Source: Apostichopus parvimensis (lineage: Eukaryota > Echinodermata > Holothuroidea > Aspidochirotida > Stichopodidae). Taken from it: a stretch of 28,063 nt of DNA. Location: positions 54,787 to 82,849 of the forward strand of contig KN886985.1 in NCBI GenBank assembly GCA_000934455.1, given 5' to 3'. Positions within the stretch are counted from its first letter, which is position 1. Every line of letters starts with the position of its first letter. The notes under the pieces are model-generated. The model saw only the letters and a program-made list of their open reading frames with translations, was not told the origin of the DNA and ran no database searches. Below are positions 20,255 to 28,063 of this stretch, piece by piece. Made by a program: the position numbers and the translations under genes.

Positions 20255-21534
20255 CTTGCTCTGCTGCAGTGCTGTACTATGCACACCCTCAGTCAGGGGC
20301 ACCATTAACTAAAATTACGCCACTGTGTTAGAGGACACACACACTGTAAATCTATCACGGTTTAAGATCATTAAGAGTAATTATCAGCATTTCTCCACAA
20401 ATTTTCATTCAGATCATTAAAAGTGGAAAGGAATTGAAGGAAGAACTATCAACTGATGAAATTCGACTATAAAAACCTTAAAGCCAAACTATTTTTCGCG
20501 AAAATCTGCTTTAAACCCTCACTGCCTATTGCCAGGATATGCTACATACAGGTTCCGCGACGTAACAGTATTTGAACATGTTGAATACTACACACAAGCT
20601 ACAGCATCAATGTCTTCGAAATGCACAGTTATCAGCAGTCAACAGATCACCTCGATTGGGCAAAAGAAATTGTGTAAAACTATGTTTCCTTCCGGAAACC
20701 GACGTAGACATGTTTTTGTTTACAAATAGAAACAAATTAAGTGAAACAATTCGATGAATTACGCCGATAGAGATATTGTGCGCTGATGTAACATTCTAGT
20801 GAATGGCTACCGATTTACCTATACAGGAACGCCACCAAAAGAACAACGCATGCGCAGATGCTATCTCTGAACTAGATTATTGCAAAACGCGTTACGGTTA
20901 CTTTGGCAACAACAACATTTCGTAAGAAACACATCTGATTGGTTAAGAAAAGCGTGAAACGTCAAATTTCAGCTTAGGTTTTCCTGAAATGCTTTCATTT
21001 TGAAATTATGTATAGTCTTGGTACAGAAAAGCAATGATAGTCAGCTCTAGGTATGCTGAATTTTACTTGTAATGTTAGCAAAAAAAAATGATTACGATAA
21101 CTCAGAGTCTGTTATACAAAAACAATTAATGGATACATATATATATTAATAATCATTAAAGCGATGAAAGGTGACTTTAGTGGCTGAAGTTGATGGCTTG
21201 ATAAAAACGTTGCATATTTAGATCATAACCACATACTCATAGCATTTTCGATGCATGGCCATGATATGATGGATTTGTTTTAATTTGTTGGTATATTGTC
21301 ACTGCATCTTGAAGCAACATAATGAATTATGTCTACTCGGCAATTCAGCTGAAAAAGTGTGGATTCTTTTCATAAAATTTAGCTGAATTTGAGAGGAAAA
21401 TCATACTTTTACCAATAAATTCGAATACAGAGACCATAAACAGCTACGCAAAATATCCAAATGTATCAGATTTGAAGGATAAATCAACAACAAGATTATA
21501 ATAGGATGTAAATATATTAAAGCACGGCACCCGA
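20255..21534. other. Non-coding region with small hAT-like footprint
   Basis: No gene was recognised. A 36-bp stretch from about 20290 starts CAGTCAGGGGCACC and ends ACGCCACTG, resembling two hAT-type ends brought together; it may be a deletion remnant. The open frames at 20529-20757 have no domain similarity or splice support. Confidence 0.35.
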
Positions 21535-22200
21535 TACTCATAGCTAGTACAGTAACTACTGTGCATGTTCAACAACCGTGAATCAGTAACTACTGCGCTG
21601 TGTTCATAACACGGTAACGTGTGTTACAGGTGGCACAGTAATTACTGTAGCTGTTACACGTTCCCATGTAAGACAAAGAACTGCGCGACTGGACATGGAG
21701 TCTATGAGTATTTGACGTGATAAAATATAACTATATTAAGGCCTATTTTAGACGTGGAACTACCCATAAGGCTAATCTAGGTTCCCCTCTCCCACCTTAG
21801 GTCCCATTTTGTGTATCTGTTTTGTATACTACTTGAGACTTGCACACACTCACCTGTCCGTGAAGAATGTTTCAATCAAATGGATTTACTAATACGATTA
21901 GAAAAAAGTTACGCTACCATCTGAATCTCGCATGCAGTATAAAATAACCACCGCTGTGTGTCGGCTACGTGTAGTGCCAGCGCCGACCATGCATTCCGTA
22001 TTGTGCGGCTAGAGAGTAGTCTTCGTTACCCAGCCGCCTCGCATTGTCACCTTTCGGACTCGTAGTTCAACGTGTAACAGCTTTGCAGTAATTACTGTAC
22101 TACCTGTTACACATGTTACCGTGTTGCGAACACAGCGCAGTATAGTTACCGATGCACGGTTGTGGAACATGAACAGTAGTTACTGTACTAGATATGAGTA
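21535..22200. repeat. Inverted-repeat pair, arms of about 130 bp around a 405-bp loop
   Basis: The left arm (21535-21663) and right arm (22069-22200) are reverse complements over nearly their whole length with scattered mismatches. Shared blocks are TACTCATA, CTAGTACAGTAACTACTG, GCGCTGTGTTC, ACACGGTAAC, CAGTAATTACTG and CTGTTACACGTT. The arms themselves contain small palindromes. This could be a foldback or MITE-type element; I found no clear target duplication. The central loop is less AT-rich than its surroundings and holds a TATA-like box. Confidence 0.8.
21938..21944 (+). promoter_or_regulatory. TATA-like box, possible + strand promoter
   Basis: TATAAAA followed by a relatively GC-rich stretch (21950-22060), unusual in this window. 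It would direct + strand transcription towards gene C about 2 kb downstream. No initiator or transcript evidence is available, and its place inside an inverted-repeat element makes a transposon origin equally likely. Confidence 0.25.
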
Positions 22201-24061
22201 GGAGTGATAAAAGAAAATTTGCCGTTGAAACATCACAGACCACCTACTTATGCTGTGTTCAACTCAAGGGAAGAACAGTATTTATCCAGCCAAAGTAGGT
22301 TCCAATCAATTAACCACATCTAACGTTGGGTACATGATATTGAGATGGGTTTCGACTAACAGAGAAGAATAATTTCCCCTTCCATATGAGTGTCAACAAA
22401 CATGAATTTCCCTTTCATCAAAACTCTGAACCTCTGCCATGTCATTTATAGACTTGTTGATAATTATATCATTGCATACAGGGAATAGGAAAAAATGTAT
22501 ACATAATAGCTCCTAAATAATATGGAAATTTAGTTTGGTTTATTAAACAATAGCCCCTTTCCAGATCAGTTAATATGTTGTTTCACACAAGGCTCGTCGT
22601 CAAACAATTCGTTCACTTACATTTATTTCGTTTACAAGTAATCATGTTTTAGAGGCAATAAGTGTTCATATATTACCTATTATTTGCACGTTTTTTTTTT
22701 TTGGTCTTTCACAAAATTTGCAACTTATACAATACAATGTTGTTCCATACTCAGTATGAGACATATATGCGAACAACGAAGTTGTTCATGTCGCATTTAA
22801 GCCGAGCATATACTCCTTCCCGCTCCCTTCCAATCTACTCGTCCAAAGTTTAAGTGAAAAATAATAGACAAGTGTGACAGATCTTGATAATTAAACAAAA
22901 TAATGTCATTAGGCAACTTGCTATTGCCTCTGCCTGATTTCCTTCTTACATGATAGAACAAATTGTACGTCAAAACAAAGCTACGCACTGTATACAAATA
23001 CTTTCTGCGATCTTCTGGGATTATAACGTCGTATTGATAATATTTCTAAGCCTGTTGGGTCCAGGCAATGGAATATATATCCGACACAGGGCCTGCTTCT
23101 ATTATGAACTGATTATTCTTAGAACAAGAACAATTTGCTCTTTCCATGAGAGGTCAATACTTTTTAGATACGGTCACAGATACAAGTAGCTCTACACAAT
23201 CATTGTTAACAACCCAATCTAAACCAATGGATGTTTATGAATCGGTGCGTTTGCGATATGAAAAAAAAAATTGTCGAATTTTCTGGATTTCATGTTACTT
23301 AAAACCTTGCGTTACCAACATCCAATATTTTCCATTTCTATCAACGATAAATACTGCAATTGATGTTACCCATACAACTAGAGCAGGCTAATGACAGAAT
23401 ATAGGTAAAGCCACTGCGAGGTACTTCTTGGACAGACAACTGCAATGCACCGATCATTGTGTTCCGAGAGTAGCCAAATTTAAACTACAATCACATACTA
23501 ATATGAAATTAACATGAAAGCAATAACTTACACCGAAGTGGAATCAAAGTTGTGTTCTTCTGTTACAATAGCACAGGCTGGAAATTTAATCACACAAAAG
23601 CGTTAGAGCTGGCAAATGTCAGTGACATGTATACTGCTGGTTCGGGTTTACGTTATACATACTTACTAATGATTACACAAGAGGTATGAAATGAAAGTGA
23701 AATATAGTTAAACATAACAGTTACAATATACGGATAAGGTGATCAAAGACAGTTACAATGTAGTAACGAACATGCACGGATAAAGTTGCATCTACTGCAG
23801 AGATTTGAAGACTACGAACAAAGAAAAAATACATGTTCTAATCCAGTGTGCTGTGTTACAACTCATTATACATAAAAGGCTATGGCATTCCTCAAAATAA
23901 CCTACTCGAAGGATCTTGTGATTACAATTATAAAAGGTACGAAAACATTTTTGGAATGAATTTCTTCTCATTGTTTTCAGTAAGATTCGAATCAATTGTT
24001 TTCATTCCATCTGTGTTTCTTTATTTCGCTTTTATTTTAATAGTTCTCCTGCTACTCCAAG
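22201..24061. other. Region upstream of gene C first recognised exon
   Basis: A signal-peptide exon for gene C is expected but none fits. An ATG at 23957 is in frame with the Ig exon and is followed by a hydrophobic stretch (FIPSVFLYFAFILIVLLLL), so an unspliced start with a signal anchor is possible; the hydrophobicity may simply reflect the pyrimidine tract before the acceptor at 24061. Confidence 0.4.
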
Positions 24062-24388
24062 TAAAGATCATTTGTATGGGAAGCCGTATTCATGCGGAAG
24101 CTTACTCAAATATAACAATAACAGTTAAACCGTACGGAAACGCTTGCTTCGAATGCCCGGTCAATCGCTCTTCTCGTAAGAGCAGGATGGTATGGAAATA
24201 CGGGAAGAAAAACATATTTAGAGATACCACACGGACTGGTCATTACGACACATGGCAGGCGACTATTAACACTTGCAGTGCATTGCATGAGACACTCGAG
24301 TTGTTAAATGTATCGTTGCTGTTTGATGATGTGTTTACGTGTTCGTATAATGGTTCCGAGGCAGCAAGGTTCAAGCTAGAAGTAAAAT
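24062..24388 (+). CDS. Gene C exon: V-like Ig domain 1
   Basis: 327 nt, phase 1-1. The acceptor CTCCTGCTACTCCAAG ends 24061; the donor is GTACGT. Cys in FECPV, Trp in MVWKYG and Cys in VFTCSY form the Ig core; additional Cys in NAC and INTC match those of the gene A exon. Sequons include NIT, NRS, NVS and NGS. Confidence 0.8.
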
Positions 24389-27300
24389 GTACGTATAGCA
24401 GTCGTTATAGTTTAACGAACATGATGAAGCGTACCATTACTATGTTTATGTTATTTTCATACTGAGAAGTAAAACTGTACATGTAACTGCTTACTGTTGC
24501 ATTATCATTACGTATCTGCTTTATTGATAATGATTCGCGAATCAAAGACAGAGGAGCGATTGTTTTCAGTGGTGTCCAAGGCAATTGTTTAACCTAACAG
24601 AGAAGCGCTAGACGTGCTCTTACAAATGCAAATTAACTTTTATGTTGGACATTTTATATGTTAGTGACACATAATTAGTGAAAACATGTTTATGTTAGTT
24701 ATTTGCCTTGTTAGTTAATGTCTGTTGGCCTTTCATGTTATCACTGTAAACTGCAGAAGATCGAGAGTTGACACTGAAGTAGCATGTAGTATCACATAGA
24801 ACACTTTTTTTGCAGCATTATCACAAGTGGAGGTGAAGCATATGGTCTAATTTATTAATATCCTCTATAATAAATATATGTTAAGACGCGTGATCACCTT
24901 TAATTCTTTGGACATTTGTTGCAAATTTCATGTTATCCCAGATAGTGCAAAATCCGCCATTCTTATGAGCCATAACCCTAATATCATATTATGTATTTGT
25001 TTATTATTTCTTACATTCATCAGTCAATATTACAGAGCCAATTGACATTGATCATTCAGTCAAAAATGTTAACTGGAAAGGAAAGGACACACATGATACA
25101 GGATGGAAAGAAAATTGTATCAAATTGAAAAGGTTTAAAGTTAAAATATATGCTACATGTAAAATGTTACGTGCGTACAGTTGGTATTTTGTTTTTCTTC
25201 ATCTACAAGGGATGCCATCCGTAAAGATTATGAAGGATACTGAGATAATATCTAGAGAGTTAAAGACAGAACCAGGATCGAATGAAACGGTGCAATGTGA
25301 AGTGACTGAAGCTGTCGCTCCCTTCAATATCACCTGGATTATCAATGGCGTGAGGAATAGATCTTATGCGGTGAAGAATTCAAGTCATTTTACATCAACT
25401 TTAACATTTCACCCCACCGACAAAACTACACTAATCTGTCGAGTTCAAGGGCCCTCGATTGAAACAAAGTCTGTGACCATATCGATTGTTCCGATCAGCG
25501 CCAAGCAATCTGACGGTACAGCAGCCCCTGAAAAGGGTATAGTAGTCTTTATTAAGACAACTTACATTACTCTTAAAGCCAAATAATTTCCAACTATTTC
25601 AAATATTCATTTTGTAGTGCCAATGTCAAGTACAGTAGCTTTTAAGTATACTTTGGACATGATGTAGGACATCTGTCGAATTTGGTGCTATTTAAGTTTT
25701 CAACTGGTATGTACGTGCTTTCTATTAGAACATTGTGCAATATCTGACTGTAAGGTATTCCCTATGGTTAAACTGTAAACCGAAAGCCAGATAAGTAAAT
25801 ATATTTCTGTGATTCTGCAGAACCGGAAATTCAGAGATATGTCTGTATTCTTAAATTTTGCTGTTCATCTAGTGGATAACGTCACATTTGTGATATAGTG
25901 ATACTGGTATGTGATTCGGAACCCTCTTTATTGACAAGTACAGACATGAGTTTTGAATCGTTCATTCATCTTAATTCCCTGCGTTATTTCTACCAACACT
26001 TCAATCATTTTGCTTATCTCAAACGTCTAATTGTATAAAAATAAATTGTATGACCACCTGCTTCTTTGTAGGCATTTCTTTCTGTATTACCAGACAACAT
26101 TTACATTTCTCTGTTTCAGATAATAATGAGAGTCATTTCATTGGATTGATTGTTCTAGTACCGGTTCTCTTCCTTGTTTCTATCTTAACGAGTATTGGCC
26201 TTTTCTGCAAAAATAAAAGTAAGTTCCCAGTAGGGAAATTTAGTTCTCTAGCTGACACATTCTATAGTAACCTGAGAATTTTCCCCAGTCCTGATCATAT
26301 ACCATAACGAGTTAACGAGACTTATAAACTTTGCTTCTTCCTAACAGGACAACGAACGTATACTACAAATATAAAGTAAGTAAATAATTCAGTGAGACAA
26401 ATCCTAGCGTTTTCCATGGAATGAGTGATAACGAATTATTTCCGTACTTTTTGTCTTCTCAAATCCACATTGACGTCATTCTCTCAATTTAAAACCACGA
26501 CAACATTCCTTCATCATCATTTCATTTCCTTGCAACTTTCATACTGTCGCTGAAATGAATATGCAAAAACTGATTTCGTGTCTCATGTTTTCAAACTTTG
26601 TAGTAATATGTGGTTATTGTTACTACAGGCTAGACATTAAGCATTATAATCATGGTCATAATGCCATAACATCATGCTATATGCACTATTGTGTTCTAAT
26701 GCAAACTGCAAAAATAGTCACAATTTGATTCCATGTTAAACTGTGTTAAACTATGTTAAACTCTTCAACTGTTAAACTCTTATTCTCTGTAACACTATTA
26801 TTACTCTAAAAAGGCCTCCATCTAGACAAACCAACTCTGACAATGTTGACACCGCTCAGGGTATGACCGACCATCCTGTGTATGATGACGTAAGCGATCA
26901 TGACGAACATCCAAACAAAGATTCACCAACAGACAACGGTAAAGAAACTATTGACACTATATGAATTGTTAATTTACATATTGTTAAAACTATTGACAAA
27001 ATGTAACTAAAGAAATGACTGTATGTGTTCTATTACTTACATAACTACTATTTACCTTCAAACCACAATCACATGATACAGATACGGTTCTATTTTGTGC
27101 TCCATCAAATGACATTTTTTTAAATTGTGTTAAATATGAATGTTAAGCAAAATGGCGTCGGGTCACGTTCATTGATGATATGTTTCTTACAAGATGCAAC
27201 AAGTTTATGCAACAAGAGAATAACACCAAACAATTTAGTATGCACCTACAGTCTGCTTCGCTATTGAATTACTCACTCACTCCAAGCATCTCTACTTTAA

Positions 27301-27808
27301 AATACTTAACAAGTAGAAGATAATACATGGTTACCTTTCTCTTTAGTGAATGCGCAAGATGGCTACCAAACTACATTAGCAATTTGCTTGAAAACTAGTA
27401 GATTGTTTGAATACTGGAGTGCTACGTACACCAAAGGGGAAAACAAAGATGTAAAATGTTTTGCAAAAACATTGTCAGGTAAGATAACATTCTTTCAGTT
27501 TCGACTCATCTAAAGTTGAGCTGTATCAATGAAAACTAATTAGTTTTTGTATACCAATGTTCTGCACAATAACAACCTCATCGCCTAATTAAATGTACCT
27601 GTGACTCTAATGTAAAGCTAGTATTCTAGTGCCTAACTTGCTCGTAAGCTAACAACCAGCCATCGAACACATTATCTACTGATTTCATTTTCTGAAGGAT
27701 CAGCTACAATGAACGATGCGAGATCCTTCCAGGAGCTTGCAATTGCATTGAACTCTCTCCGGACACATTCCAGTATTGTTAAGTTACTTTGCATCTCTGT
27801 CGACGAAC
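24062..27808 (+). CDS. Gene C: Ig-Ig-TM receptor with tyrosine-kinase-like domain, 3' partial
   Basis: Seven exons join in phase: 24062-24388, 25210-25536, 26120-26218, 26348-26375, 26814-26938, 27347-27478, 27698-27808. The order is Ig1 (paralogous to gene A), Ig2, transmembrane helix, short tail with a YDDV motif, then the N-lobe of a protein kinase: FAKTL (beta-3 lysine), FQELAIAL (alpha-C Glu) and SSIVKLLCIS (beta-4). The rest of the kinase lies beyond the window. This is the layout of a receptor tyrosine kinase, which would pass extracellular binding to phosphorylation inside the cell. The glycine-rich loop is not recognisable (LKTSRLFEYW where LGxGxFGxV is usual), so the domain may be a pseudokinase. 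The 5' end is also missing. Serine/threonine or tyrosine specificity cannot be decided from the N-lobe; the membrane topology favours tyrosine. Confidence 0.75.
25210..25536 (+). CDS. Gene C exon: Ig domain 2
   Basis: 327 nt, phase 1-1. The acceptor TTTTTCTTCATCTACAAG is strong; the donor GTATAG is weak but in the expected phase, and the frame runs only to TAA at 25584. Core residues are Cys in VQCEV, Trp in ITWIING and Cys in LICRVQG. Sequons NET, NIT, NRS and NSS are present. This is a normal Ig fold without the extra cysteines of domain 1. Confidence 0.82.
26120..26218 (+). CDS. Gene C exon: transmembrane helix
   Basis: 99 nt, phase 1-1, acceptor CTCTGTTTCAG and donor GTAAGT. Hydrophobic run FIGLIVLVPVLFLVSILTSI followed by Lys-Asn-Lys as stop-transfer. 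It places Ig1 and Ig2 outside and the following exons inside the cell. Confidence 0.85.
26348..26375 (+). CDS. Gene C micro-exon, start of cytoplasmic tail
   Basis: 28 nt, phase 1 to phase 2, acceptor TTCTTCCTAACAG and donor GTAAGT. It adds RQRTYTTNI and two bases of the next codon. Basic residues directly after the membrane fit the inside-positive rule. The size is near the limit of what can be called by eye; phase and both splice sites agree. Confidence 0.6.
26814..26938 (+). CDS. Gene C exon: cytoplasmic tail with YDDV motif
   Basis: 125 nt, phase 2 to phase 1, acceptor TACTCTAAAAAG and donor GTAAAG. Acidic, Pro/Ser/Thr-rich tail containing HPVYDDVSDHDEH; the Tyr codon is at 26881-26883. 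Tyr-Asp-x-Val agrees with the phosphotyrosine motif bound by the SH2 domain of the Nck adaptor. It is not a strict ITIM because Pro stands two residues before Tyr. Confidence 0.68.
27347..27478 (+). CDS. Gene C exon: kinase N-lobe, beta-1 to beta-3
   Basis: 132 nt, phase 1-1, acceptor CTTTCTCTTTAG and donor GTAAGA. It carries the degenerate nucleotide loop (LKTSRLFEYWSAT) and the beta-3 strand VKCFAKTLS, whose Lys aligns with the ATP-anchoring lysine of VAVK in kinases. Confidence 0.72.
27698..27808 (+). CDS. Gene C exon: kinase N-lobe, alpha-C to beta-4
   Basis: 111 nt, phase 1-1, acceptor TTTCATTTTCTGAAG and donor GTAAGT. The sequence RSFQELAIALNSL gives the alpha-C helix with its conserved Glu, and SSIVKLLCIS the beta-4/5 strand equivalent to NIVxLLG of tyrosine kinases. 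The catalytic loop and activation segment are outside the window. Confidence 0.75.
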
Positions 27809-28063
27809 GTAAGTGTCTCTCAAACTCATTCTCTATTCACGTAGCAAAAGGTTTCTCATTTGTTTTATGCAGAGGGGGAGGGGCAATCTTATTTTGTTAA
27901 AGCCATTAAAAGATTTTATGTGAGGTATGTGTGCCTTATACGAATAACTTAGTTGGAAATTCATGAAACTCAGATAAAGGGACAAAATACATTCTTGATG
28001 AAGAAATGCATTAAACGAAAGGAAAGAAAGTCAACCGACGCCTGACCCCACCCCCCCCCCCCC
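27809..28063. other. Gene C intron, cut by the window end
   Basis: Starts with the GTAAGT donor and ends in a run of 13 C (28051-28063). The open frame continuing from the exon to 27900 is read-through into the intron. Confidence 0.5.

Noticed and set aside
24816-24851. Acceptor TTTTTTTGCAG followed by a short frame between the gene C Ig exons
   Set aside because: The phase-1 frame stops at TAA after 11 codons, so it cannot be an internal exon; chance or a decayed Ig exon.
25024-25209. Upstream extension of the gene C Ig2 exon from an acceptor at 25023
   Set aside because: The frame is open, but it would add about 60 residues unlike an Ig domain; the acceptor at 25209 has a far better pyrimidine tract and gives a standard Ig exon length.
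26050-26307. 85-codon frame read as one exon including the transmembrane segment
   Set aside because: A strong acceptor (26119) and donor (26219) lie inside it; the outer parts are intron read-through.

Overview
The window is intron-rich, AT-rich metazoan DNA. It has no bacterial-style operons; coding exons are 28 bp to 2.3 kb long, with GT-AG introns mostly in phase 1, and they are separated by kilobases of non-coding DNA, hAT-type MITEs, a minisatellite and homopolymer runs. Immunoglobulin (Ig) receptors and a NACHT protein carrying the pre-NACHT motif typical of the expanded NLR sets of marine invertebrates suggest an invertebrate deuterostome. An echinoderm such as a sea cucumber is my best guess, but this is inference and no species is identified.

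Three gene units can be assembled by hand from splice signals and reading phase. Gene A (+, about 2997-3762) is one Ig exon followed by a short exon that ends in a stop codon or an overlapping splice donor; no signal-peptide exon was found. Gene B (-, 19387 down to 7491) looks complete. Nine exons join in frame into 3447 nt (1148 codons plus stop): signal peptide, two Ig domains, transmembrane helix, short basic linker, NACHT NTPase with its helical/winged-helix part, and a short leucine-rich C-terminus. Gene C (+, from 24062 and running off the right end) encodes an Ig domain related to gene A, a second Ig domain, a transmembrane helix, a cytoplasmic tail with a Tyr-Asp-Asp-Val motif, and the N-lobe of a tyrosine-kinase-like domain whose glycine-rich loop is degenerate.

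The most notable point is gene B: a predicted cell-surface Ig receptor with a NACHT ATPase covalently attached on the cytoplasmic side. NACHT proteins are normally cytosolic sensors. It lies beside an Ig receptor that appears to use a kinase-type tail. The locus therefore looks like a cluster of innate-immune receptors that pairs Ig-like ectodomains with different signalling modules. How the genes work together is inference; no ligand can be read from the sequence.

Other content by region: 1-2996 holds a 37-bp minisatellite (about 400-900) and otherwise nothing recognised; 3763-7490 is intergenic with a hAT-like MITE at 6032-6610; gene B introns hold a second hAT-like MITE (17055-17848, perfect 8-bp target duplication) inserted into an older tandem repeat; 19388-24061 is the presumed upstream region of genes B and C, with a 103-bp tandem duplication and a roughly 130-bp inverted-repeat pair around a TATA-like box.
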